Origin: Streptomyces sp. B1I3
GTDB lineage: Bacteria; Actinomycetota; Actinomycetes; Streptomycetales; Streptomycetaceae
Length of the DNA stretch: 64,000 nucleotides
Direction of reading: 5' to 3'
Assembly: GCF_030816615.1 (NCBI RefSeq)
Contig: NZ_JAUSYD010000001.1
Coordinates: forward strand, 5,664,501-5,728,500
The translations under genes and the position numbers were made by a program. This document shows, one piece after another, positions 32,100 to 39,885 of the stretch. The notes under the pieces were generated by a model. The model did no database searches, was not told where the DNA came from, and was given only the letters and a program-made list of their open reading frames with translations. The stretch's first letter is position 1, and every line of letters begins with the position of its first letter.

Positions 32100-33361
32100 T
32101 GACGGCTCCCCGCCAGCTGATCGTCGAGGCGGACGGAGGCTCCCGGGGCAACCCGGGGCCCGCGGGGTACGGCGCGGTCGTGCTCGACGCGCTCGACGCC
32201 GGCACGCTCGCCGAGGTCGCCGAGTACATCGGCGTCGCGACGAACAACGTGGCCGAGTACCGGGGCCTCATCGCCGGCCTGGAAGCGGTGAAGGAGCTCT
32301 TCCCGGACACGCCCGTGCAGGTCCGGGTGCGGATGGACTCCAAGCTGGTGGTCGAGCAGATGTCGGGCCGCTGGAAGATCAAGCACCCCGGCATGAAGCC
32401 GCTCGCGGCACAGGCCGCGCGGATCCTGCCCGCCTCCGCCGTCACGTACGAGTGGATCCCGCGCGAGCGGAACAAGCACGCCGACCGGCTGGCCAACGAG
32501 GCGATGGACGCGGGGGGCCGCGGCGAGCGGTGGGCCCCGGAGTCCTCGACGGCCGACCTGGAGACGCCGCGCACACCGGCACTTCCCGAACCGCCCTCCG
32601 GGCCGCCCGGGGACGCTGTCGCGGGCGCCGCGAAGGTCCGGGCCGCGATGGCCGCGGCGCGGCCGGCGGCGGCCGGCCCGGCGCCGGTCACTCCGCAGGT
32701 CGGCTGGGCGAGCGCACCCGACCTGGGTGCACCCGCCACCTTCCTCCTGCTCCGGCACGGAGAGACGGCCCTCACCCCCGAGAAGCGGTTCTCCGGCAGC
32801 GGCGGCAGCGATCCCGAGCTGTCGCCGACCGGCCGTCACCAGGCGGTCTGCGCGGCGGAGGCCTTCGCCGCCCGGGGCACGGTCCAGGAGATCGTCAGCT
32901 CACCTCTGCGCCGCTGCCGCGAGACGGCCGCGGTCGTGGCGGAGTCGCTCGGCCTGGAGGTCCGGGTCGAGGACGGTCTGCGCGAGACGGACTTCGGTGC
33001 GTGGGAGGGGCTCACCTTCGCCGAGGTCCGGGAACGTCACGGCCTCGATCTGACCGCCTGGCTCGGTTCCGCCGAGGCGGCCCCCACGGGCGGTGGCGAG
33101 AGTTTCGCCGAGGTGGCCGAGCGGGTGTCGGCCACCCGCGACCGGCTGATATCGCGCTACGCGGGGCGCACGGTGCTGCTGGTCACGCACGTCACCCCGA
33201 TCAAGACCCTGGTCAGGCTGGCTCTGGGCGCCCCGCCGGAGTCCTTGTTCCGCATGGAGCTGCTGCCCGCCTCCCTCTCGACGGTGGCGTACTACGCGGA
33301 CGGGAACGCCTCGCTCAGGCTCCTCAACGACACCTCGCACCTGCGACAGGCGGACGGCTAG
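32099..33361 (+). CDS. Bifunctional RNase HI / acid phosphatase (cobC-like)
   Basis: This 420-residue fusion has an N-terminal RNase HI domain (about 1-140) with acidic catalytic residues in VEADGGSRGNPG, NNVAEYRGLIAGLEA, VRMDSKLV and KHADRLANEAMD. A Pro/Ala linker (140-220) follows, then a histidine phosphatase domain with LLRHGETALTPEKRFSG and catalytic THVTPIK. The phosphatase half resembles alpha-ribazole phosphatase, consistent with a role in cobalamin metabolism plus RNA-DNA hybrid removal, as known for this actinobacterial fusion. Its TAG stop is the first triplet of the second 66-bp palindromic repeat. Confidence 0.9.
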   Translation: MTAPRQLIVEADGGSRGNPGPAGYGAVVLDALDAGTLAEVAEYIGVATNNVAEYRGLIAGLEAVKELFPDTPVQVRVRMDSKLVVEQMSGRWKIKHPGMKPLAAQAARILPASAVTYEWIPRERNKHADRLANEAMDAGGRGERWAPESSTADLETPRTPALPEPPSGPPGDAVAGAAKVRAAMAAARPAAAGPAPVTPQVGWASAPDLGAPATFLLLRHGETALTPEKRFSGSGGSDPELSPTGRHQAVCAAEAFAARGTVQEIVSSPLRRCRETAAVVAESLGLEVRVEDGLRETDFGAWEGLTFAEVRERHGLDLTAWLGSAEAAPTGGGESFAEVAERVSATRDRLISRYAGRTVLLVTHVTPIKTLVRLALGAPPESLFRMELLPASLSTVAYYADGNASLRLLNDTSHLRQADG

Positions 33362-33424
33362 GGCGTGTTTCGAAAGTAGCGTCGTCTGCCCGAAGGGCAG
33401 GCGGGACTTTCGAAACACGCCCTA
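33359..33424. repeat. 66-bp palindromic repeat, copy 2
   Basis: This copy is identical to copy 1 at 30261-30326. Its first three bases are the stop codon of the RNase HI/phosphatase gene. It lies between that gene and the convergent aldolase, so it can act as a bidirectional terminator-like hairpin. Confidence 0.95.
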
Positions 33425-33450
33425 GGCCGCTGCCGGCCGACGGGCGCCCG

Positions 33451-34095
33451 TCAGCCGCGCAGGGCCGAGGCCCCGGCCGCCAGCCGCTCCACCCTGGCCC
33501 AGTCCTTCGCCGCCACCGCGTCGCCGGGCACCATCCAGCTGCCGCCCACGCAGCCGACGTTCGGCAGGGCGAGGTACGAGGGCGCGGACGCGAGCGAGAT
33601 GCCGCCCGTGGGGCAGAAACGGGCCTGGGGGAGCGGTGCGGACAGGGCTTTGAGGTAGGCCGTGCCGCCTGCTGCCTCGGCCGGGAAGAACTTCATCTCC
33701 GTGACGCCGCGCTCCAGCAGCGCGACGACCTCCGACGTCGTCGAGACCCCCGGCAGGAACGGCACGCCGGACGCCTTCATCGCGTCCAGCAGGGTGTCCG
33801 TCCACCCCGGACTGACCAGGAAGCGCGCCCCGGCCTCGACCGTCTCGCTCACGTGCCGTACGGATATCACCGTCCCGGCGCCCACGACGGCGTCCGGTAC
33901 CTCGGCGGCGATCGCCCGGATCGCGTCCAGGGCGGCGGGGGTCCGCAGCGTCACCTCGATGGCCGGCAGTCCGCCCGCGACGAGCGCGCGGGCCAGCGGG
34001 ACGGCGTCGGCGGCGTCCTCGAGGACCACGACGGGGACGACAGGGGCGAGGTCCAGCACGGAAGCGGACACGGCGGCGGGCGCGGAGGAGGTCAT
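33451..34095 (-). CDS. eda: KDPG/KHG aldolase
   Basis: The enzyme cleaves 2-keto-3-deoxy-6-phosphogluconate to pyruvate and glyceraldehyde 3-phosphate. It has 214 residues in a TIM barrel. The catalytic Glu is in PAIEVTLRTPAALDAI and the Schiff-base Lys in VTEMKFFPAEAAGG (about 137). PTGGI is the phosphate-binding loop. ATG 34095 follows an AGGA. It is near other conserved core genes rather than other Entner-Doudoroff genes, so its role may be in uronate or sugar-acid degradation. Confidence 0.9.
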   Translation of the reverse strand: MTSSAPAAVSASVLDLAPVVPVVVLEDAADAVPLARALVAGGLPAIEVTLRTPAALDAIRAIAAEVPDAVVGAGTVISVRHVSETVEAGARFLVSPGWTDTLLDAMKASGVPFLPGVSTTSEVVALLERGVTEMKFFPAEAAGGTAYLKALSAPLPQARFCPTGGISLASAPSYLALPNVGCVGGSWMVPGDAVAAKDWARVERLAAGASALRG

Positions 34096-34158
34096 GGGGT
34101 CATCCTGCCGCCCGAGCGGCAGTACACGCAACGCGCGTTGCGCATGGTGCAACGCCCG

Positions 34159-34959
34159 TCAGTGGATCTCGGTGACCACCACGTCGAGCGCCCATGCCCG
34201 CCCGGCCCGTTCCGGAGCCCGCGCCTCCACCACGTATCCGAGACCGCGCAGTACGTCCACCAGCTCCGCCGGGCCTTGCGGCCGTGCTCCCGCCGTCAGC
34301 AGGTCGCGGACCATCCGGCCCTTGGTCGCCTTGTTGAAGTGGCTGACCACCGACCGCTTCTCGACCCCGTCCACCACCTGGGACTGCAGCACCCGCACGC
34401 TCGCCGTGCGCTCCGCCACCTCGCCCGCCGGCTTCCAGGCCCCGGCGTACGCCGACGACCGCAGGTCCAGGACGAGCCCGTCCCCGGCCGCCTCCGGCAT
34501 GACCGAGGCCATCAGGGTCCGCCAGTACGGGCCGAGCGCGCCCAGCCCCGGCAGCTTGACGCCCATCGAGCAGCGGTAGGACGGAATCCGGTCGCCCACC
34601 CGGACGGCCCCCCACAGCCCGGAGAAGACCAGCAGCGACTTCCCGGCCCGCCGCTTGGCCGCCGCGTCCAAGGTGTCCAGGCCGAGGGCGTCGTACAGCA
34701 CCCCCGTGTAGATCTCTCCGGCCGGCCGGGTCGCGGCCGTGCGCAACTCCGCGTTCTTCGCGACCTCGCCACGCAGCCCCTCGCTCAGGCCGAGCACCTC
34801 ACGGGCCTTCTCCTCGTCGGCGAGGCACAGCTCGACCAACTCGTCCAGGACGGCGGCACGCGCCTCGGCGAGGCCCGGCAGGGACAGGGATTCGAGCTTC
34901 AGGGGTGCTCCGCGCCCCGGTGCGGCCTTTCCTTCGGAGGGCGGCAACAGCACGAGCAC
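34159..34959 (-). CDS. yaaA: Peroxide stress protein YaaA
   Basis: This 266-residue YaaA/DUF328 protein begins VLVLLPPSEGKAAPG and has FSGLWGAVRVGDRIPSYRCSMGVKLPG in the middle and VVSHFNKATKGRMVRDLL near the C-terminus. All three are family hallmarks. In E. coli YaaA lowers free intracellular iron during peroxide stress and binds DNA. The start is GTG 34959 with GGAGA upstream. It is 63 bp upstream of eda on the same strand, and rnpB lies divergent on the other side. Confidence 0.9.
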   Translation of the reverse strand: MLVLLPPSEGKAAPGRGAPLKLESLSLPGLAEARAAVLDELVELCLADEEKAREVLGLSEGLRGEVAKNAELRTAATRPAGEIYTGVLYDALGLDTLDAAAKRRAGKSLLVFSGLWGAVRVGDRIPSYRCSMGVKLPGLGALGPYWRTLMASVMPEAAGDGLVLDLRSSAYAGAWKPAGEVAERTASVRVLQSQVVDGVEKRSVVSHFNKATKGRMVRDLLTAGARPQGPAELVDVLRGLGYVVEARAPERAGRAWALDVVVTEIH

Positions 34960-35097
34960 GGGGGTTCTCCTTCACACGCGGTACAGGGCCTCTCGCACAG
35001 GAGGCCCCTCGGCAAGGGTACGGGGGCGGGCCGGCCCGGACGCCGTGCGCCCGGCAGCCGTCCGAGGTGCCCACGCCGCCGGGTAGCATGGTCGGCA

Positions 35098-35512
35098 CGG
35101 CAGACGAGCCGGGCGGACGGCCGCGTGGGGATCTCCGGATCCTCCCGAGGAACGTCCGGGCTCCACAGGGCAGGGTGGTGGCTAACGGCCACCCGAGGTG
35201 ACTCGCGGGACAGTGCCACAGAAAACAGACCGCCCGGGACCTCGGTCCCGGGTAAGGGTGAAACGGTGGTGTAAGAGACCACCAGCGCCTGAGGTGACTC
35301 AGGCGGCTAGGTAAACCCCACCCGGAGCAAGGTCAAGAGGGACCGTCGCGAGACGGTTCTGCGCGAACGTCCGAGGGCTGCCCGCCCGAGTTCGCGGGTA
35401 GACCGCACGAGACCGGCAGCAATGCCGGTCCTAGATGGATGGCCGTCTCCCCGGCCGCCGCGAGGCGACCGGGCGACAGAACCCGGCGTACAGCCCGACT
35501 CGTCTGCCGCCA
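35098..35512 (+). ncRNA. rnpB: RNase P RNA, class A
   Basis: The 5' end CGGCAGACGAG (35098-35108) pairs with CTCGTCTGCCG (35499-35509) to form P1. Diagnostic core motifs are GAGGAACGTCCGGGCTCCAC (about 35149-35168), ACAGAAAACAGACCGCC (CR-II/III, about 35217-35234), GTAAGGGTGAAACGGTGG and the 3' core AGATGGATGG...GACAGAACCCGGCGTACAG. The RNA is the catalytic subunit that matures tRNA 5' ends. The total of about 415 nt suits an actinobacterial class A RNA. The ends are approximate by a few bases. Confidence 0.95.
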
Positions 35513-35977
35513 CCCGGGTCCACCCGGTGAAGGCTCGCGGCCCGCGCCGGAGCGCTTCCGGCAGTCTGCGGCGTGTGCGGCCCTGCCGGTTCAGTGCCAC
35601 CCTCCGAAGGGCGGCTCCGCGAACTGGCCGAACGGTGTGCCGTACGCTTCGCCGCCCTCGCTGACCACGTGGTCCGGCTCGGTCCTGGACACCGCTCAAT
35701 CACCACCGCGCCTCCCTCAGCGCTCAGACGCCAGGCGGCTTCCCGCTCGGTGCTCCGCCGTCCGATCCACTCAAGGCCACCGACGCCGTCGCCTCGGTGA
35801 GGTTCTCGCACTTCAGCAGGGCGGCCGCCGGTCCGGCGGCCCGGGGCCGCCGGGCCCCGTCCTGGTCCGCCCGCCCGCCCGCCCGGGAGTGTCCTCGGCA
35901 GCCGGTCCCGGAAAACCCCGCGCCCGCCGCCTGCCGACTCTGATACTGATGGCCTCCGCCGATGAGGGAGCGACGGG
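35513..35977. other. Intergenic region downstream of rnpB
   Basis: These 465 bases hold no frame I can support. A plus-strand frame at about 35573-35800 encodes one helix-like stretch (RLRELAERCAVRFAALADHVV) but then becomes low complexity. No convincing terminator follows rnpB. Confidence 0.4.
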
Positions 35978-36451
35978 ATGGCAGCACGGGACGAGCCGAT
36001 CACGGTACGCGCCGCGAGGGACGGGGACGCGGCGGAGATCACCCGGGTCTTCCTCGCCTCGCGCGCGGCGGCCCTGCCGTATCTGCCCCGGGTGCACAGC
36101 GACGAGGACACGCTCGCCTGGATCACCCATGTCGTGCTGCCCGGCAGCCAGGTGTGGGTCGCCGAGGGGGAGGGCGGAGAGGTGCTCGGATTCACCGCAG
36201 CCGACGGGGACGAGCTCGACCAGCTCTACCTACGTCCTGACGTCCGCCGTCGCGGCATCGGGACGCTGCTCCTCGCGCGGGTGAAGGAAGCCTCGCGCGG
36301 GGAGCTGAGCCTGTACACGTTCCGGCGCAACACCGCCGCGCGCGCCTTCTACGAGCGGCACGGCTTCGTCGCCGTGGCCTGGGACGACGGGAGCCGTAAC
36401 GAGGAGAAGGAGCCGGATGTGCGTTACCGGTGGACAGCGTCCGTCCGATGA
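35978..36451 (+). CDS. GNAT-family N-acetyltransferase
   Basis: This 157-residue acetyltransferase has ITVRAARDGDAAEITRVFLASRAAALPYLP at the N-terminus. The acetyl-CoA site is LDQLYLRPDVRRRGIGTLLLARVKE (about 78-102), with RRRGIGT as the pyrophosphate loop. Helix and strand NTAARAFYERHGFVAVA follow. The acceptor is unknown. It is convergent to a truncated glycosyltransferase remnant that begins a few bases past its stop. Confidence 0.85.
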   Translation: MAARDEPITVRAARDGDAAEITRVFLASRAAALPYLPRVHSDEDTLAWITHVVLPGSQVWVAEGEGGEVLGFTAADGDELDQLYLRPDVRRRGIGTLLLARVKEASRGELSLYTFRRNTAARAFYERHGFVAVAWDDGSRNEEKEPDVRYRWTASVR

Positions 36452-36697
36452 CCGGCGGGCGGGCGGTCGGTGCGTCATGCGCCGGACCGTGCGCCAGCGC
36501 ATGGGCTTGCGCACACCGCACGGGGTGCGGACGCCCTCGGCGAAGCCGGCCGCCCAGGCGCGCAGGCCGGTGACCGAGCGGGTGCGGACGGCGGTGAGCA
36601 GGATCCAGGTGCCGAGGTAGGCGGGGACCAGGGGCAGCGGAAGGTTGCGGCGGGTCAGCCGGGCCCTGTTGCGGGCCGTCACCGGATGGTCCCCCAT
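36449..36697 (-). pseudogene. C-terminal remnant of a family 2 glycosyltransferase
   Basis: The minus-strand frame reads RNRARLTRRNLPLPLVPAYLG, WILLTAVRTRSVTGLRAWAAGFAEGVRT and PMRWRTVRRMTHRP. I recognise this as the last 70 or so residues of Streptomyces GT2 enzymes, which usually end RMTRLGRPPVI. The catalytic GT-A domain is absent upstream. In the final codons the RPPVI ending appears only in another frame, so a frameshift has also occurred. It is a decayed gene fragment between two acetyltransferases. Confidence 0.6.
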
Positions 36698-36811
36698 GGT
36701 GAGTCGGAGACGCCGATGCGTGGTTCGGACAAGGCTCGCTGCTCCCGGGTGCGGTGCAGGTGGCGGGGCTCCGGCCGCTCCGCGGTGCCCGCGATCGTGA
36801 CGTCCGGCTGC

Positions 36812-37402
36812 TCACCCGCCGGTGGGCACTCGTCCACCGGCGGGTGGCTCCTCCTGCAGCCGGGCGTACATGATCATGTCGCGGCGCCGGTCCCCGACCT
36901 GCTGCCAGCCCCGCAGCAGCCCCTCGGACACGTAACCGGCGCTCTCGGCGGTCCGCGCCGAGGCGGTGTTCCACGGCTCGACGAGGAGCTGGACCCGGGG
37001 GATGCGCAGTTCGTGCAGCGCCCAGGTGGTGACCGTACGAAGTGCTGCTCCGGCCACGCCCTGGCGGCGGGCCGGGCCGGTCATCCAGTAGCCGAGCGTG
37101 GCCCGGCCCTCGGCCGCGTCCTTGAGCCAGAGCCCGATGGAACCCACCGGCCGCCTGTCCCGGGTGCGGACGATGGCGAACGGGTAGCCGGCGCCGGTGG
37201 CCGCCCGCTGCCACTGGCGCCGGACGTACGCCTCGGCCGCGCCGTCCGAGTACGGCGAGGGGATGGTGGTGACCAGAGGGATGTACTCGTCCGCCGCCGC
37301 CTCGCGTACGAGGGGCAGATCGCTCATCTCCCAGGGGCGCAGGACGAAATCGGCTCCTGCGGTCATGCTGGGGACGGTCAGCGGTTGTGCCATGACCGCC
37401 AT
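36812..37402 (-). CDS. GNAT-family N-acetyltransferase (RimJ/RimL-like)
   Basis: This 196-residue protein belongs to the ribosomal-protein/amino-acid acetyltransferase group. It has FVLRPWEMSDLPLVREAAADEYIPLVTTIPSPYS near the N-terminus. LGYWMTGPARRQGVAGAALRTVTTWAL is the acetyl-CoA-binding segment, and VQLLVEPWNTASARTAESAGYVSEGLLRGW is the family C-terminal signature. I chose ATG 37402, with GGAGG 7 bases upstream. The next ATG at 37393 is an alternative. It lies 75 bp from the DHA2 transporter, same strand. Confidence 0.85.
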   Translation of the reverse strand: MAVMAQPLTVPSMTAGADFVLRPWEMSDLPLVREAAADEYIPLVTTIPSPYSDGAAEAYVRRQWQRAATGAGYPFAIVRTRDRRPVGSIGLWLKDAAEGRATLGYWMTGPARRQGVAGAALRTVTTWALHELRIPRVQLLVEPWNTASARTAESAGYVSEGLLRGWQQVGDRRRDMIMYARLQEEPPAGGRVPTGG

Positions 37403-37476
37403 CCTGCCGCCTCCCCGCCCACGACCCGGACCCGACTCGCCCCGGTCCGCCCCGGTCCGTCCCGGTCCGCGCGGGC

Positions 37477-38925
37477 TCACCCGGCGGACGCCCGGGTGCC
37501 GCGCCGGCCCAGGAAGGCACCGGCGAGCAGGGCACCGGCCAGGACGATCACCGAGTTGACCAGGACCGCGGCCGAGACTCCGGACAGCACCGCGTCCGGC
37601 CCGGTGGCCGTGCCCGTGCGGGCGGTGACGACGGCGCTCATGACCGGGATGCCCAGGGTGATGCCGACCTGCTGCGTCATCGTGGCCAGCCCCGTGGCGA
37701 GGCCCTGCTCCTCGTCGGGGAGGCCGGAGGTCGCGGTGACCATGAAGCCCACGATCATCAGCATGTTGCCGACACCACCGATGAAGGTCGCGGTCAGCAG
37801 GAGCACGATCCAGCCGCCGGAACTGCCGAGCGCCACCAGCGAGAGCGTGGCCGCGGCCTGTACGACGCCGCCCAGGACGATCGTGCGCCGGGTGCCGAAC
37901 CGGCCGATCGCCCGGCCGCCGAGCATGCCGCCGGCCACGGTGCCGACGCCGAGGACGCCGAAAGCGAGCCCGGTGGCGAGCGGGGAGTAGCCGAGTACCT
38001 CCTGGAGGTACAGCGTCAGCAGGAAGACCAGCGAGGTCTCGGTGACGAAGGCGATCAGTCCGGTGACGTTGCCCCAGACGACGCTGCGCCGCTTCAGGAT
38101 GTGTACGGGGACCAGGGGCGCCGCCGCCCGGCTCTCGACGAACAGGAAAGCGGCGAGGAGCGCCGCACCCGCGAGCAGGGCGACCAGTGTGCTGGGGGTG
38201 GTCCAGCCGGTTTCGCCCGCCTGCGTCAGGCCGAACACGAGGAGCAGCAGGCCGCCGGTGACGGTGACGGCACCCGGTACGTCGAGCTTCGCGCGCACGG
38301 CCGGCCGCGAGTCGGTGATCACGGACGGGGCGAGGGCGATGACGAGCGCGGCGACGGGAACGTTGATGAAGAAGGCCCAGCGCCAGGAGAGCAGGTCGGT
38401 CAGCAGCCCGCCGAGGATGGCTCCCGCCGTGAAACCGGCCGACATCAGCGCGCCGTTGAGGCCGAGGGCACGCTCACGCAGCGGCCCCTCCTTGAACGCG
38501 GTGGTGAGCAGTGCGAGCCCGGCCGGGGTGACGGCCGCCGTCGCCAGCCCCTGCAGCACGCGGGCGGTCAGCAGCACGCCCGGTGTGGTGGCGAGCCCGC
38601 CCAGCGCGGAGGACAGGGCAAGGACGACCATGCCGCCGACGAACAGGCGCTTGCGGCCCAGGATGTCGGCGACCCGGCCGAACAGCAGGGTGAATCCGGC
38701 GGCGGCGAGGGCGAATGAGGTGGCGATCCACTGGAGGTGGGCGAGGGAGAAGCCGAGTCCCTCGCCGACGGCCGGCAGCGCGACGTTCAGGATCGAGAAA
38801 TCCACGGCGATCATGAACTGTGCGCCGAGGAGGAGGAACAGGACGAGCTTCTGGCGGCCGGTCATGCGGGGGGACCGCGGGGGTGCGAGGGGAGGCGCGC
38901 TGGGTGCCGTGCTGGACGCGGACAT
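37477..38925 (-). CDS. MFS transporter, DHA2 (14-TM) type, TetR-controlled
   Basis: This 482-residue permease has 14 predicted segments, with MIAVDFSILNVALPAVGEGLGFS at the N-terminus, motif A FGRVADILGRKRLF and the LTDLLSWRWAFFINVP segment common to the group. ATG 38925 follows AGGAAGGG by 6 bases. It is divergent from a TetR repressor gene 101 bp away, with a perfect inverted repeat at 38951-38974 between them. This is the textbook arrangement of a repressor-controlled efflux pump. Confidence 0.88.
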   Translation of the reverse strand: MSASSTAPSAPPLAPPRSPRMTGRQKLVLFLLLGAQFMIAVDFSILNVALPAVGEGLGFSLAHLQWIATSFALAAAGFTLLFGRVADILGRKRLFVGGMVVLALSSALGGLATTPGVLLTARVLQGLATAAVTPAGLALLTTAFKEGPLRERALGLNGALMSAGFTAGAILGGLLTDLLSWRWAFFINVPVAALVIALAPSVITDSRPAVRAKLDVPGAVTVTGGLLLLVFGLTQAGETGWTTPSTLVALLAGAALLAAFLFVESRAAAPLVPVHILKRRSVVWGNVTGLIAFVTETSLVFLLTLYLQEVLGYSPLATGLAFGVLGVGTVAGGMLGGRAIGRFGTRRTIVLGGVVQAAATLSLVALGSSGGWIVLLLTATFIGGVGNMLMIVGFMVTATSGLPDEEQGLATGLATMTQQVGITLGIPVMSAVVTARTGTATGPDAVLSGVSAAVLVNSVIVLAGALLAGAFLGRRGTRASAG

Positions 38926-38950
38926 GATGTGCCCTTCCTGAGGCAACGAT

Positions 38951-38974
38951 TTAACGGATCTGCGGTTCCGTTAA
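38951..38974. promoter_or_regulatory. TetR operator between divergent MFS and TetR genes
   Basis: The arms TTAACGGA and TCCGTTAA are perfect with an 8-base spacer. The site is 26 bp before the transporter ATG and 53 bp before the TetR start, where it can block both promoters. The AT-rich arms stand out from the GC-rich surroundings. Confidence 0.75.
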
Positions 38975-39026
38975 GGTGGAGTCACCGTAGCAGTGGATGG
39001 GCGTCTAATGGAACTGGAGACCCGTT

Positions 39027-39665
39027 ATGGGTGATGGAGTTGTGGGCGCGGCAGGAGACGCCGAAGGGGCGGAGCCGGGCATGGTGCGGCCCGGCGGACG
39101 CACGGCCCGGGTGCGGGAAGCCGTCCTGCGGGCGGCCGGTGACGCGCTGGCCGAGCAGGGTTTCGACGGGCTCGACCTCGCCGACGTCGCGCGTCGCGCC
39201 GAGGTCGGGAAGACGACCGTCTACCGACGCTGGTCGACCACGGCCGGCCTGGTCGCGGACCTGCTCACGGACATGGCGGAGCAGTCCGTGCCGCGTACGG
39301 ACACGGGCTCCCTGGAGGAGGACCTCAGGGCCAACGCCCGGCTGGTCGTGCGGACGCTGACGGACCCGCGTCAGGGTGCCCTCTTCACCGCCGTGATCGC
39401 GGCGGCCACCTGCGACACCCGCACCGCCCAGGCTCTGCACCACTTCTACGCGGTACGCGTCAAGGAGTGGTCGGGCTGCGTCGACGCGGCGGTCGAGCGG
39501 GGCGAGCTGCCCACCGGCACCGACGCCGCCGAGGTGATCCGGGCCGTCTCGGCCCCTCTCTACTACCGGCTGCTCGCCAGCGGTGACCCCCTCGACGACG
39601 CTGCCGCCGACCGGGCGGCCGAGGCAGCCGCGGTGGCGGCGCGCGCCGGGGTCTACGTGACCTGA
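39027..39665 (+). CDS. TetR-family repressor of adjacent efflux pump
   Basis: This 212-residue regulator has the helix-turn-helix FDGLDLADVARRAEVGKTTVYRRWSTTAGLVADLL (about 48-82). A TetR_C-type domain follows, with LEEDLRANARLVVRTLTDPRQGALFTAVIAAATCD and a C-terminal YYRLLASGDPLDDAAADRAAEAA. It sits divergent from the DHA2 transporter and should repress it via the 38951-38974 site, derepressed by an exported compound. The ligand is unknown. Confidence 0.86.
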   Translation: MGDGVVGAAGDAEGAEPGMVRPGGRTARVREAVLRAAGDALAEQGFDGLDLADVARRAEVGKTTVYRRWSTTAGLVADLLTDMAEQSVPRTDTGSLEEDLRANARLVVRTLTDPRQGALFTAVIAAATCDTRTAQALHHFYAVRVKEWSGCVDAAVERGELPTGTDAAEVIRAVSAPLYYRLLASGDPLDDAAADRAAEAAAVAARAGVYVT

Positions 39666-39790
39666 GAGGTGGCGTGGGAGACGGCCCGGGGTGGCGTGAG
39701 TGGTGGCATGAGAGGTGACTGGGGTGGCACGTGAGGTGGCCCGAGTGGGCGTGAGAAGTGGCCCGGGGGTGGAACGAGGCATGGCTCGGG
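39663..39790. repeat. Degenerate GTGGC/GTGAG-rich direct repeats
   Basis: The tract after the TetR stop contains many loosely repeated TGAGAGGTGGC- and GGGGTGGC-like units, purine-rich on the plus strand. There is no coding signal. It fills the gap to the aldo/keto reductase promoter. Confidence 0.5.
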
Positions 39791-39846
39791 CGTGACCTGG
39801 GACGCACCGTTCCGGCGTGCCCGGACGCGCGGTGGCGGAGTGGTCC

Positions 39847-39877
39847 TTGACTTCGTACGCACTCCAACTCCTAGCGT
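39847..39877 (+). promoter_or_regulatory. Promoter of aldo/keto reductase with long (19-bp) spacer
   Basis: A -35 TTGACT (39847-39852) and a -10 TAGCGT (39872-39877) are separated by 19 bases, the spacing typical of MerR-activated promoters. The ATG follows only 8 bases after the -10, so the transcript would be nearly leaderless. The spacer contains CACTCCAAC, half of a MerR-like dyad. The other half is poorly conserved. No MerR gene is adjacent. Confidence 0.5.
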
Positions 39878-39885
39878 CTGCGCCC

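Noticed and set aside
35098..35512. rnpB region as an integration (att) site
   Set aside because: No direct repeat of the RNA ends and no integrase gene are visible nearby.
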